A stretch of DNA of 49,170 nt from Symbiodinium natans (GCA_905221605.1 CAJNDS010002659.1:276296-325465); one strand, 5' to 3'. Shown: positions 10,340 through 25,000, numbered from the stretch's first letter. Program-made: numbers and translations. Notes: generated from the letters alone by a model not told the origin.

Positions 10340-13300
10340 GCTGCTGGCCTTCTATATCCCCTTGGGAATTGTTTTTTCTTTTTGTTTATATACAACCCAA
10401 GAGGATATTAAACATACTACTTTTGTTAAGATTCTAAGGGGAGTATAGCCTAAGTCTATAAGGGTAGTTCAATGGTCCCTTACCTCCATTAAAGAATTCT
10501 GAAGTATGAACCCTTGGGTTTTACAGGGTATATGAGGGGTCCCCATTAAGGGCCCATACTAAGGCCCTTTGACGAAATCAAGCCTGAACCCTGAGCTGCC
10601 CCATAATAGCCCAAGCCCTGGTAGCCTCCACCTTTCGGTGTTTTTCGGGTTTGGGATTTCGTGTTGAGGGTTTAGGGCTGCAGACTGAAATCCTGAACCG
10701 GTACAAACCCCTCCGGATGTGATTCAGGATATGGGTTCAAGTTGGGCCCACGAAGGTCCCCTCGCTGGCCCCCTCGCTTAACAAACTGAACAGGTCGCAT
10801 TACGGTTGGAGTAGTGGTAGTCTGGCTGGTTCTCTTCGTAGGGAATAAGGGAATGAGGGCCCTCCATAATCCCCCGGGTAGATATAGGGCCTACTTCCAT
10901 CGTTCCCTACTAAGAACCAGGGGGTAGTGGTACAGTAGTGTGGAGGTAGAGGAGGAAGCGGAAGAACAGAAAGTCAAGGAAGCCCCAGTCTGGGAGTCGT
11001 CGTGATGATCGTCGTAGCAATGGTTAGAAGCAGTGCGGGAGCTGGAACGTCTTAGGGTTTGTATAGGGTTTAGGGTTTATAGGGCTCAGGGTATCCCCCC
11101 AAACCTTCTGCTCAAAGAGTGGCACACTCGGATTCCATCAGAAAAAGTCAAGGCGCCGAAGCACTGGATGCTCGACAAGCTCCGTGGCCGATGGGCCGAG
11201 CCCTCGACCCCAAAGGTCATAGGGTTCAGGGTTCAGTGTTCAGGGTTTAGGGTTTAGGGTTCAGGGTTCAGGGTTTAGGGTTTAGGCACCGTATCAAAAA
11301 CTTTTCTAAACCCTAAACACCCCCAAAACCCCAAAACCCCAAAACCCCAAACCCCAAACCCCAAACCCCAAACCCCAAACCCCAAACCCCAAACCCCAAA
11401 CCCCAAACCCCAAACCCCAAACCCTAAACCCTAAACCCTAAACCCTACAGAAGTTGCTTCGGAGTTTGGCATTGGGATGCACGGACCGAGGATGCCCCTG
11501 GAACAAATGCCCAGTCTGAAACCGATTAACCCCTGTGAGCTCTGAGGTTTAGGTAGGGCTTAGGGTTTAGGGTTTAGGGTTTCGGGTTTCGGGTTTAGGG
11601 TTTAGCTGGTTGATGCAACGTAAGCACCCTTTAGGGGGCTTCAGGTTTTCACATCCTCCTTCAGAAGCTCCTAAACCCTAATTAAGCCCTAAACCCTAAA
11701 CCCTAAACCCTAACCCCTAAACCCCTAAACCCCTAAACCCCTAAACCCCTAAACCCCTAAACCCCTAAACCCTAAACTACCCCGAGGCCCCCAAGCCCAA
11801 CGCCGGTCCCCACAAGCTCCGGGAGTGCCTGCCGCTCATCGCCGCTGGACGCTGCAAATTTGAGGGGGGGGGGGGGGGGGGGGGGGGGGTTTGGGGTTTA
11901 GGGTTTAGGGCTTAGGGCTTAGGGCTTAGGGTTTAGGGGTTTAGGGTTTAGGGGTTTAGAGCAACTGTATCTGACAGGGTCTGTATCACTGTTTAACATG
12001 TCGCTTAACTTTTCTAGCTCTTGGGTTCAGGTTACACCCCGGAAGTGCTCGGCGCTCAACCCACAAGGGCTAAGTTTTGAGTTGCGGGGGGCGTTATGCA
12101 TGAAGTTGCAGGTCGGGGCATTGGGGCGTCAGCTTGCTTCGTGCTGGCTGAGAAAGTTTAGGTTTCGTGCTTCTTGCGGGCCATGACTAATCTTTTTGCG
12201 AACGCTGCGCGTCGACCGCGGCCCGAAAATCTACAAAACCCTTGGGAATCAAGGGGCGTTTGGGCTAGGGGTTTAGGGTCTAGGGTTTAGGGCTTAGGGC
12301 TTAGGGTTTAGGGCCAGCTTAGGGTTTAGGGATCTACTGGTAGAATCACTGAAAGCCGCGGCTTGCGCTTGGACTGCCAACTTCAATGCGGCGGGGCACC
12401 GTACAGGATCCATGCCTTGGCGCATGAAATCTCAGCTCTTCATTGAGAAGCTGCCAAAAATCGACGAAAGCGGGGGGAGAGGGGGGCGGTAGTCATTAGG
12501 GGTCTGACTCAATTTCGAGGGAGGGAGCAGATTAGAGGAGGGAACGGGGGTCATCATGGCAACCTCCAGCGCCCACGGCCTCGGCACAGGTAGCAGGTTT
12601 TTGAGGTAAGGGGCCCTTTGCTTTTTTTGTGGTAAGGGATTATCTTTGGGAAAAATCATGCTCCCACAGCGTCGTTTTGTGGTAAGATATGGCCCACCAC
12701 CCCCAAAACCCTGACTTGGCCGAGGTCATGCTGCGCCAGCGACTGAAGTATGCATGGGCTCTCAGCAAACCGGGGTGGGCAAGGAGTGCGTCCATAATAC
12801 TTTTTGCATTTGAGGTAAGAAAAAATGGCTGTCAACCTGCGTCGTTTGGGCCCAGGGGTTTGGTGGTTTTTGTAGTGTTGTGCCAGAAAATGCTAGGGCT
12901 GCCTCGTGGGCGCTATTGCTTGCCACAATAGGGGTCATAACGGAGCTAATCCAAGCGGCAAATCCCGTCCCAGCGGAAGAATTGCAAATCCTCAGCTTTC
13001 ATAAGCCCCTCCTCCTCCCCCCATCTTTGACCCGAAGGCTCATGTCACTTTTGTCAGCCCAACAGCAAGGCAAGTACTCAACAATTGCTCTGGGGCACCT
13101 GTTGCTAGACTGAACGCGGGTAGGGTACGTGTGAGCTTTCCCAGGCCCTGACCTACCGCGAGGTGAAAATGATGCTTGGTCTGACAAGGCTTTAGCAGAA
13201 AAGGCTGGAGCGTCCTGCACCCCGAAACCCAAATTCACGCATAGTTGCGTGTCAACATAGTAGAAATGGCAATGAGCAGAGCACAGTTTTGCACCCCATT

Positions 13301-16300
13301 TCCTGCCCGGGGCGTTTCGATGGAGGCCCTACCCAGGAGGTCGGAATAGTTGTTAATAGCATTCTCTTATGGTCCCTTTATAACAAAACCAGAATAACCC
13401 CCCAAAGCCTTATTCTAATTATTCAGGCCCCTATATTACACATGGCATAGTTCGGGCAGTCGACAAATTGAATTCCTTTGGTGTTCTATCCTGCCTTGCT
13501 AATGGCAGTTGACTCCTCCAGCGGGCGTGGGTGCGTATTATGGTCTGCAGGGATTGAGTAGCCACTAAACCCCCGAACATCTGAAAGGCCGCGTGAGGCT
13601 TTCAGATGGTTCTAGTGATTTTGGAGGAAGGTTTCAGGGTTAGGGTTTTCTAGGAGGCCCAGGAGAATGGACACAGCATTCCGGTTGAAGCTAATTGGGA
13701 GCTCAATTCCGGGTTTAGAGTTTAGGGTTTAGGGTCTAGGGTTTAGGGTTTAGGGTTTAAGGTAAGGTGGCCGAAGAGAGCCCAGGATTGTGATGCAGCG
13801 GCTGATCAAGGTTGCCGGGAACTCACAAGTGCTGAATTAGAGCTTAGGGTTGAGGGTTTAGGGTTTAGGGTTTAGGGTTTAGGGGGTTGGTTCATAGATT
13901 TTGTTGGCCAGGGTAGGGGAGAATGTCGGGTTAGCACATCCCTTGCACCTCCCGAACTTCGAACGAAACGAAGACTCATGAAACCGTAAACCCCCCGGGT
14001 AACCGCAGTGCCTTCAGGAGTTCTGGGCCTTGTTTGTTCAGGATTTCTTGAAGGTGTCTTAAAGGGGCTTCGTTCTTTGAAGACTCAAGGCTGAGCACGG
14101 AACCCCTTAAAGTCTAGAGGATTCAGGGGACGTTGGGAAAGTGCGTGACCGACAGACCGGCTCCACGAGATGCACGCGAATGGCAGCCGATAGCATAACA
14201 CATCGGAAAGCCTAGGCTTCGCTGCTATCGGATTTTTCCAGACCGATTTGTCAGCATAAACCACTCCCAGCACCTGAGCTCTGTAAGCCCTACTTGGAGA
14301 GTTCCACGGCTTCGGGGGTGCTGCTCGCTCTTGGCGTGGTCATGGCGGCATGCTGGCGGGCCAACCCGCGTGCACGTTCACGAGGACACGGTGTGGCATA
14401 GGATGTGTGCCAAAATGTGCAAGTGTGAGCAGTGCAGGTTGGGTTTTAAACTTTACCCCTGCATCTAAACTCGGGATCTGGCCTCAAGGCACAACCTTAC
14501 AAGGAAAATCGCCACGATGGACTTCTGCAGGACTGGCCTGGGCTTGGCCACTAGCGGCGGCGGTCGGCACGCTCAGGGTTCCAGCGTTTCGGGCGGGTCT
14601 TTAGCAATTTCGGTTTTAAAGGTTTTTTGTTTTGGTGAGGGCTTGGATTTTGAGTTCTTGGGTTCATGTGGGCAGCATCTTTACAAACATTCAGTTTAGG
14701 ACTCAACGAGTCAAGGCGCTGGGACTGAGGCGGGATATGTAGAGGTTAGGATGCAAGGGCATTAGGGAGTCTTGCGTGTCATGTCAGGGGACTTCGGGCC
14801 GGATTCAGAGCCTTTGTTGGGGGTTTCGGCGCAGCCTTCAGGTGGCTAGGGAGCCTCTTATAGACAGTTCGAAGTCAGGAAGGATCCCTGATGCGTTCAA
14901 TCCGAAACCCTCAGCAAAAAAGACCCGAAGTCCCAGTCTAAGAGGCCAGCAGAACTGACACCCCTGACTTGCACAGGAGTTGAACCACACAACCATGATC
15001 CCACACGGAACCTGAGACCCCACAGCCACCACCCACAATAAGGATCCCCTAAACCCTACACCCTACACCCTAAACCCTAAGCCCGCTTACAAGGACCCCA
15101 ATAAGGTACCCCTAACAAAATCTCGTAAACCCCCCACCTGTCTGGCAAGGGATGAAGACTCTAAGGTTGTACCCCTAAAGGTTCCCCAATATCCTGCCAA
15201 TATGGCCCTTATATTCCCTTAGGGATCCTTAGAAAGGGATCCCCAAAACGCAAGGGTACAACCTTAAGGGTCCAAGGTAGAACTCCTAGAACCAAGACCC
15301 TGTGACTTGAAGTCCGAGGCGCTGCTGCTCCGGCACACACTGGAGGCTTCGGCCATCACAGGTGGGATGCATGGCGCGTTTCTTTGTGTGTGGCTCTTTT
15401 TTTAAGGTTTCCAACCCTAAACCCTGAAACCCTGAAACCCTAAAACCCTAAAACCCTAAAACCCTAAGACCCTAAACCCTAAAACCCGAAAACCCTAAAG
15501 CCCTAAAGCCCTACAGCAAAGGAGCTGAGGATGCCTAGGTCGCGCTTTGTAGCATGCGCTTTGCCAATCCATGATTCAGAGACAAGTCACGGTTGGGGCA
15601 GGCAAAGTCGTGGCCCGATGCGTCGACTCTAAGTCCCCATGGGTTTAGGGTTTAGTAGGGTTTAGGGCTTGGGGTTTAGGGATTAGGGTTTAGGGTTTAG
15701 GGTTTAGGGTTTAGGGTTTCAGGTTTGGGCTGAGGGTTTATATAGGTATTAAGCTTTCGGGGTTTGCTCAGAAGCCCCGGCGCACATCGGCCGCGCAGGT
15801 TTCCTCCTGCAGCGGGGGCCCTCAAGACGTGGTTCCTGGCATAGGGTTCAGGGCTTATCGGGTTTAGGGTTTAGGGCTTAGGGCTTCGGGTTTCGGGTTT
15901 AGGGCCACAACACAAAGATCCCTAAAACTCTGCAAGTCTTCTACGCCCAGGGCCAGGCTACAGTTCGAGTCAGGTTTGCTGGGGGTTTGGGGTCTAATGG
16001 GGCAGGGTTTCGGGTTTAGGGTTTTGGGTTTTGGGTTTTGGGTTTTGGGTTTTGGGTTTTGGGTTTTGGGGGTTTAGGGTTTAGGGTTTCTTACACAGCC
16101 CCCCCTAACCCAAAACTTTGGAAGGTATAGAAGCCAAGCCTCTGGGCCGCCTGAGGACCCAGAATTATGCAGCAAAAGCAGCCTAAACCCTAAACCCTAA
16201 ACCCTAAACCCTAAACCCTAAACCCTAAACCCTAAACCCTTGAATCCTAAACCCTAAACCCTAAACCCTTGAATCCTACTTCTAATAGCGGCCCTGGGGC

Positions 16301-16397
16301 CTCCGAAGCCCAGCATCCCTACCTCCAGGCCCTTTCGGCGGCGGGAGCTGCTCTCAGCAGCAGCGCTGCTCAGCGCGCCCAACGCCACTTCGGGGAA

Positions 16398-16470
<73 letters not shown>

Positions 16471-19027
16471 GGGTTGAGGGTTTTAGGGTTAGGGTTTAGG
16501 GTTTAGGGGGGGGGGGGGGGGGAGGGGAGTTCGGGTGCGGATGAACACTTAGCCTCTTGCTGCTTGCTGGCTCAGGTGCTGGATGAACAAATATCTGGCC
16601 TCCAGGCTTAGGCTACTGGTAAGTTGCATCACTGCAGCGCCATGTTTCAGGTAGAAACCTGCTCAAACTCAAGCATGGCGCAGCGATTTACTGCTGTACC
16701 CGCGCTTGGCTTCGTACCGCAGCTCCCGAAACCCTAAACCCTAAACCCTAAACCCTAAACCCTAAACCCTAAACCCTAAACCCTAAACCCTAAACCCTAA
16801 ACCCTAAACCCTAAACCCTAAACCCTAAACCCTAACATCGGCCCACCCTCGAATCAGAAGCCAAACCTGCAGTCGGAGGCGGCCTCGGCAGCGGCAGAGC
16901 CATGCCACTTTGGCTTGGTTACAAGGGAAGGCTGACGTTTAGGGTTTAGGGTTTAGGGTTTAGGGTGACTATCAAAAGGATGTTTCTTTTGGTTTTTTTG
17001 GGGGATTCCCAGGATATTTTGGGGGTTTTTTGGGGATCCAAGAGATGCAGAGGGGCCTGGGGCACCAAAAAAGATCTTCTGCGCCTCTCAATGGTCAAGC
17101 ATTTCACTCTAAACTCCCCCATCGCCCTAAACCCTAAAGCCCTAAGCTTCAAAGCCCAGAAAGTCCTAAACTCGCAAGTCCTGCTTAAAAGCAGAAACTG
17201 GGCGCTGGGAGAGCAAGCAGACGCGGTCAAGGAAGGGTTTCGGGGTTGTTTCTGTTCTCCTCATCATGAAGACAGAACACACCCAATGACCACGAAGCTC
17301 GGGCTAAGGGCTTGCAGCCAGCATTGTGTATAATCCAAAGAATGAGCAGCTCATAGGTGATGACGCCTGCCTCTCCAAGATCTTTGGTCTCTTGGCTTGC
17401 AGGTGTGTGTAAATGCCGAGACCGACCATGAACGCAGAGCCCCTGAACACCACAAAGCCGCAACTTGCGAAAATACTGTGAAACCCTACACGGAGAACCC
17501 CCCCCCCTTCAAGCCTGTTTCATCTGCTCAGACGTTACACCACGCCTTGATGAGCGTTTTGCCTTGTTTGTTCACGCCTGGATCGACCTTGGCAGGAAAC
17601 TTCGCGAATCCAAACTCGCAGGAGGAGCGGGACATCTTCTTCTCCTTCAGCTGCTTGCAAAAAAAGCTGAGGTCATGGGGGTTTGGGTGTAGGGACTTTC
17701 GTAGACAAGCATCAGGGGCTGCGTGCAAACCCTTTAGCGCCAACCCTGGCCCGGAAGCATACCAAACATAGTATTTTCAAGATCCGGGCTGCACGGGGAG
17801 GCTTACGGAAAGCGGCCACAATACCTTCATAAGTGCCGTTTACTTAGCTTACTTCGGGGTACTTGGACATAGTTTTCAATCTTTGGTTACTATACTCCCT
17901 AAGGAACAGCAAAAATCACAATTTCTGCTAGAGTGCCAAGTTCAGTAGAGTTTAGGTGCAGCATAGACTATTGGCGGCTCGGAGGGCAGACGGAATTGCA
18001 AAAGGTGGGCAACTGTGTTGTTTAAACATTCTTGAAGGACCAAATGATTCATAAAACCGGGATCATATACCCCGATTATTAGCTACCGGAATCCCTATTA
18101 CGGTATGTGAAGTCTAAAACCTTTCAGGGTTCACTTGATCCTCATAAAGTTCTGACCTCGGGATGTTCCTCCTTATACCAAACCTTAGTAGGGATTATAG
18201 TAGGGGATACTATAATCCCTATTGAGGACTGATCGTATCAGGGGGGGCCATCCCAATTGTGACCTAAACCCTAAACCCTAAACCCTAAAAAACCGATTCC
18301 AAAGGCGAGGAGAGCATCACCTACGCGTATGGCACGATCACCCCGAAGTCTGCACTTCGGCTTGGGCAGCACGAACACACTTCCCCCGCCTCCAGCATTC
18401 GCCAAGAGCCTGACAGGGTTTACCGTTTACAGAGTCCGTTTTTAGGGCTTATAGGGTTTATAGGGTCTGGGATTTTAGGGTGTTTAGGGTGTACGGTTTA
18501 GGGGTTTCGGGCGTACTTCGGCTCTGAAAGGTAGGCTTGACAGTCGAAGCTCATGGAGAGATATGGAGAGGACGATTGTGCTCAGGGCCTTCTTCGTATC
18601 TATTTGTTTTCATTTTGTTTTCGTTTTGTTTTCAGTGGTTGCTTTTTGGGTAATTTTGCGCCGGCCCTTCTCTAGAAGACACGCGCTCGCTCGTGAGCTG
18701 TTTTCCGCTTGTCACGAGACCGTAGGCACCTTTATGCCTCGGTGAACTTACACTAGCTACTACTTGTATTCCCTTATGGTCCCTTTATCTTTATACTATG
18801 ATAATAGTATTCCCTTATGGTCCCGTTGTTTTTTTTCTAGAAGAACACCCCAAAACCCTATCAGGCCCCTACATTTGTTACCTTTCATCCATCAACCAGC
18901 CAGAGGTACGCTCAGTGCTGAAGCGTCTGGACTTCGACGCCACAGAAACTGGGCGTTATGATAATTCGGGTCGTTCACCCTAGGCTCCCGAATTATGGAG
19001 TACCTCATGCTCTACTGTACGTCCCTA

Positions 19028-19059
<32 letters not shown>

Positions 19060-22000
19060 TTACTGTCCTGCACCGCAGTCTCTGCGCAGGCTGCTTTGAT
19101 CCACCTCGCGCAAGATGATCGGTGATAGAATGTCGACCCATAGCTCAGAGCTCGAGCAGATAGATTGGCAGGAAACTAGAACAGTAATTCAGTGGGAAGT
19201 CGTCCCGGACATAGGCTGTGCTTTTCACGCCACCTTGTCGGAAACAGACCGCAGCCCACCCGTTCTCGATGTGGCGCGTCTCTTCGGGATGCCTCAAGAG
19301 GTCACCTTCTGAGCGGAAGACTTTTTGACTTATACGCATCCGTGCAGATCTCCCGGCCAGAGAGCAGCCGACATCACAGACAAAGATGCAGGGCAGCTTG
19401 GACACTTGAAGACCAAGTAGCATACATCTGCGCTCTGAAGGACGGTGAAACCCCGATGTAACGTGTTGTAGGGCGTCAGGGCGGTGGGGGGGGGGGGGGG
19501 GGTGAAATGATCCTGAAAGGTCCAGAGTGCACTGGCAAATCTTTGCGAATGCAAGCTAAGCCTTTGAATGCGTGTTTGTTTGCAGGAAAAAGATGGCCCG
19601 GTAGCATGGATGTTCATCGTACCGGAATGGGTGCTCCTCGCGAAACGAAGCGAACGCAAGCAAGGACACGCTCGGCGTACCGTCGGTACAGAGCGTTTCC
19701 AGCACCCATCCGGAGCCCGCGGATGGCAGAGGTAATATCTTCGGTGGTCACAGGCCACAAATACACAACAAAATCACGTGCATGTTCCCTAAAGGACGTC
19801 CCCAACCTTAAACAAACACTTTGAAGCGCCGTGTAAGCCCTGAGGATGTCTTCACAGATCTTGGCTCGGGCATCGGCAACGTGGCTGTGCAGGTTTACGC
19901 GAACACGCCGATGAGAGCCCTGCCTGGCATTTGAGGCCCCTTTGGGGTTTAGCCCTCAACCTCCCTAAGGCTACGGCTTGGCAAGCCCTGGCACCCAAAC
20001 CTCCCCCCAAACCCAAAGTCCCAAAACCCGAAACCCGGGCTGGCAAGCCCTGGCACCCTAAACCTTAACCCTTGAAGCCCACCCTGCCCCCAACAGCCAT
20101 TGGAGTGCCGTCGGTATGTTTCTACCGGCCCCAGCAAAACCCCTGAAGCCCAAAAACCCGAAGCCATAAACCCTAAAACCCTTATTCTAAAGCGTTACGG
20201 GCAAATTGCTGTGGAGGGCTGCAGCTACTGGAAGCCAGGGGAGGTCATCCATCTTTCTTTGGGGGCACATTTCGTGGGGTTTTTGGGGGATGTGAGGATT
20301 TGCATGTCTTTGCTGTACTGCTCGACCCTGCGACCGTTTGGATTCCCACTGAGCAGCAGCATTCCGGCCAAGGGCGCGTTCGGGGAATCGAGTTCGTGAA
20401 GGAACGGCATAACGATGCGGTGAGGCACGCGGAGGAGTTCAAGCGCACGCACCAGGCTTCCCGGAGCAAGTCAAGCCTAAATACTGCTAAAGCTCGAAAG
20501 CACGAGCAGCCCTATACCTGGAAACACATAGTAATACTGCAATATTAAATTCCTATAGTACGTTTGCTTAATAAGATGCTTCATGTGATCATCTAATGTA
20601 TTATAAGAACCAAATCTGTAAGCAACAACTGCGGATTAAGTTGTCAACGTATCGGGAGTTGGCCTCAGATCGACATGGAAATGTCTCCGTGAGTTGTTCT
20701 GCAGCAGAAGCGGGACACCCACACGTACAAATATGAAGAAAGCCGCCATCGTGCGCCATGTCCGTCCGGGCTGCTTCGGCCTGAGCTGGGTTTGTGGTGC
20801 CGAGAAGATCCAAAGCTAACCCTTGGCCCCCGGCCGTAACTCTGAGCCACATCCCACTGAGCGCGATCGAAGCAGTAGGTCGTCGAAAATTCGCGTCGAA
20901 GGTCTGTTTTTCGGGAATAGGGTCCTTAGCTGGGGTAGCAAGGTGGTCTCGGGCTTTTGAATCCGAGGTTGACAAGGACAAAGAGATCCTTCTGGTGAAC
21001 GGCGACGTTTGCAAGGTGCCGGGCTGGTTTATGTTCAGGAGCTTAGGTTCTGGATTATGGGTGTTCATATGTGCTCATGATTCAGGGTAGGCTAGAGGTT
21101 ATTGTTGCTTGCCCATTGTGAGGTTTAAGTGTGCTTTTCAGTTGAGGGCCATGTACTCTTTGGCGCGTCGTCTTTGGCTTGCTTCATGCTGTCTACATAT
21201 CTACATGATTGGGCCTTCAATCGGGAATGACCTATGACCTCCTTGCGACCAAATGAACCCCTTAACATTGGGGGGGTCATCAACCCTCTACTACTCTGAG
21301 CCTTATGAGTGTATAAGCCCTAAAGCCTTTTAGGGTTTCTTTTTCCTCAACAAAGTCGCCTGTTTGAACGATGCGGGGTAGCCACTGCAATGGATGTACT
21401 TGGAAAAGAAGCCTTCTCCTCGTTCCCGGAGTTTCCCAGCACTAATATATACAATAATGTAGAATAATAACAGCCACAATAACGTAGCAATAGTAGCAAC
21501 AATAATAAGGAATTTGCCAGAACAGAGGAAGACTGGTCTGATTCGACCATCGTCTTCTCCTCGTCCACTTGCTTCGACGACCGCGCGATGGAGCCATGCC
21601 TTCGAGGTCAATCTGTTGTTGGGGAAGCCATGCCCCAGCCCTTGCATGAGCTAAACCCTAAACCCTAAACCCTAAACCCTAAACCCTAAACCCTAGAAGA
21701 AGCAAAGAAGCGGCCAATCTGAGGAGTGTCTCCGGCGCAACTGCGAGGAGAACCCGAAGCTAAGGTCGCTGGGCTTTGGGCTTCGGAGAGCGAAGGACCC
21801 AAACTCTAATATGCACAGGGTTTAGGGTTTAGGGTTTAGGGTTTAGGGACGTATACAGCAAATTAGACAAATAGCAAGAATAGCAGTACTAACCAACAAT
21901 AAGCATATCAATATTCAGACTAATGTAGTATCTCATGAGGTTTTCTACGAATACTAAGAAGAGTAGCTGCAGTAACAGTAGCAAGCAAATAAAAAATGTT

Positions 22001-25000
22001 CCGTTGTTTTGATTGCAGGAGGCCTTCAGGGACCTGACATTTAGAGCGCTTTGAAGTACTTCAGGGTTTAGGGTTTAGGGTTTAGGGTTTAGGGTTTAGG
22101 GTTTAGGGTTTAGGGCATGCTTTGCAGTTTGGCCGAGGGGGTGCTTCGGTACGGTTGCCCTTGCGGCGCACCTGAGCCGTGCTTACTGCACTCAAAATGT
22201 AGAGGGGCAACGCCATGCCATCTATGCGAACCCTGTAAGGCATATGCCTAAACCCTAAACCCTAAACCCTAGACCCTAAACCCTAAACCCTAAACCCTAA
22301 ACCCTAAGCTGCAAGCCTCGAGGAGGCCCTAGAAAGTCGCAGGTACCTGGTGTCCTCGCGGGAACTCCCGCCAACAACGCTGCGACCGCTCGGGGAACCT
22401 TGGGCTTGGAATGAACATGCCGGTAGAGTTCTCGCACAGGGTTCAGGGTTCAGGGTTCAGGGTTTAGGGTTCAGGGTTTAGGGTTTAGGGTTCAGGGTTT
22501 AGGGTTTAGGGTTTAGGGTAAAGAGTTGAGGGTATGGGCTTAGGGTTTTTGAAGGAATTTTTCCGGTTTGTTGGGGACCTTAGAGCCGCCCTCAACGAAT
22601 AAGCGAAGGTCCCCCGACATGTTAGCGTCTGCCATTGCGCCAACTGCCAACAGTTCACAGGTGTTCGAGAACCTCGACACCTCCTGGTCCATGAAGAGTG
22701 ACGTCACCTACTGGGTGCACCCTGGGCTGCGTTTTGGTTCTTGCGTGGGGCTGGCCCTGGGGTCGTTCTGGACAGCCCTAAACCCTAAACCCTAAACCCT
22801 AAACCCTAAACCCTTTGTGATTGCTCTGAGATGGCTGGGCTTACGAGCTGAAGGGTTGCACCTTTGGGAGGCTGAGGGCGCTCTCGCACGATCTTCCACC
22901 TCGTTCAGCAAGGTTTAGGGTTTAGGGTTTAGGGTTTAGGGTTTAGGGTTTAGGGTTTAGGGTTTAGGGTTTAGGGTTTAGGGTTTAGGGTTTAGGGTTT
23001 ACAAACGGCTGACGTCTTCCCCAAAGTATGTGACTTCAAGAATTTGGGTACTGCTCTCCCCACCCCCACCCCCGAGTCCGGCTCACAGTCGCTTCCCTTC
23101 CCGGGCTGTTTTTGCAAGCATTGTTTGGCGAGCTGAAACTCTCCGCTTACATGGTTTTTTTTTCAGGCTGTCGGTTACTTCGGGCTCCCTGAATGGTCCC
23201 GTGAGGCTGAGAAGGAGACCTGGAATCTAAAAAAGTCTTCAATCTCGAACCCGCGCCACGGCCGAGGTACAGCAACGTGCCAGGCGTGAAGCTGCGTGAT
23301 GCCTAGGTTCGGGGTTAGCCTCTCGATGCCGAGAAAAAAGGCAAAGCATGCAAAGAAAAAGAACGCGCCGACCCAGCACAAGCGGCTAGGGGTCAAAGAG
23401 CTTGAGCCTAGTTCACGCCGAACTTCCCCTTAACATCCCTGAGCCCGAAGCCCCAGAAGCCGCATTCAACCATGAGAAGCCCTATTGAAAGCCGCTCAGA
23501 CCTCCACAAGCCTCTTGCGACGACTTTCAACAGGCTCCGCTGCCCTTGGGCTCCGCACGCCTGACTGTAGGGTTTAGGGTTTAGGGTTTAGGGTTTAGGG
23601 TTTAGGGTTTAGGGTTTAGGGTTTAGGGTTTAAGGGTTTAGGGCCTTACACCTCCCAAGAGCCTTAATCGAGGCCAGTGAAGTTTCCGCCCCCCGAGTTT
23701 TGGAACTCGAAGCCCACAACTGGGCCGTGCCGAGGATGGAAAGGTCCGCACGGACATGTTCTACCCGGCCGGCTTCATGGACATGGCTCCTGGGCTTCGG
23801 ATTAGGGGTTTAGGAGTTTAGGAGTTTAGGGTTTAGGGTTTAGGGGTTTAGGGTTTAGGGTCTCAACTTCTTAGGATTTGTTTGTGTGCGTGTGGGGGGC
23901 GGGCCGGGGGGAGGAAGGGTTGCACGGGGTTCCAGTGTAGGGGGTTTGGCAGGGTATTCCCTGCAACAGAACCCAAAAATCTGTCCTTTGGGTCATGTCG
24001 TCTCAGTCTATAAGGTTCAGATCGACAAGACCAAGGACGCGGAGATGTTCCTAAGTTGGGATGGTCTCCCTTGTACCAATAGTCCTGAATAGGGATTGTA
24101 AGAGGGGGTACTACCGCCCCTCTTCCACTATTTGCTTAAGAGAACCCCAAAAGAATAAAAATCAATAATCCCTAAATTACTATATTACCCTTCAGAAGGA
24201 AGAACATGTGTTTTTGCTTTTTCTGGGTTCTTAAGCAATTAATTAGTAGTATGAAGGACTGATAGTATAAGGGGGAACACCCCAATTCTTAAGCAGCATC
24301 GCCCTGATGGCTCCCAAGTGCCCAGAAGCACCAACACACTACTCAAGGAAGGAGCGCAAGCGTCGCTTTTGGGCACTGATCTACTGGTACCGGTTTCGTG
24401 CCATCAGGCACTCATCAGCCATACAGCTGCGATAAGCAGCTGTAGATCAGTAACGTCCTGGACATGTGTGCTGCTACTTTTTATGTGCATGCACATAAAA
24501 AGCCCACCCAGCCCTCACCCCGGCACGAAATTGTACCGGTATGTTTGCCGGAAAAGACTGAAAGAACATTTCCAAGCAACTGTCAACTTTGCCTCTGGCA
24601 ACGTTGATTCTTCGAAAGCGTGAAAGCGCGCTAGTTTGGCTTTCAACTTGTTCCATGCGGTTTGAAGCCCAAGACGTTTGGCCTCTTCACTGTACTCAAG
24701 CTTGCATACGATAGGACTCACTGTAGGCATCGCATGCCCGTGGGAGCCTGATTTGAAGCATCTTGCTCGTAGCTTGTTCAGCAAACTTGTCCGGCGATCC
24801 ACATCGTACTTGGCTTGGGAAAACCAAGATTCGGGATGTAACCTTTTTGCAAGCTGTTGGCGTAAAGAACTCACATCATCAAGAAAGCCACGTTCAGTGC
24901 TATTCAGCACCAGAAACCTTGCAACTTGGCTTCTGAAAATATGCTTCCGACAATGCAAAGGATGCTCACTGTATGCGTGCAGGTACTGTGGATTGTGGTG

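Larger units (their letters stand above)
24333..24503 (-). repeat. Penelope-like terminal repeat, 3' copy
   Basis: 171 bp, identical by eye to 28281-28451. It begins 11 bp after the RT stop codon and ends in a 26-bp perfect palindrome. Confidence 0.95.
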
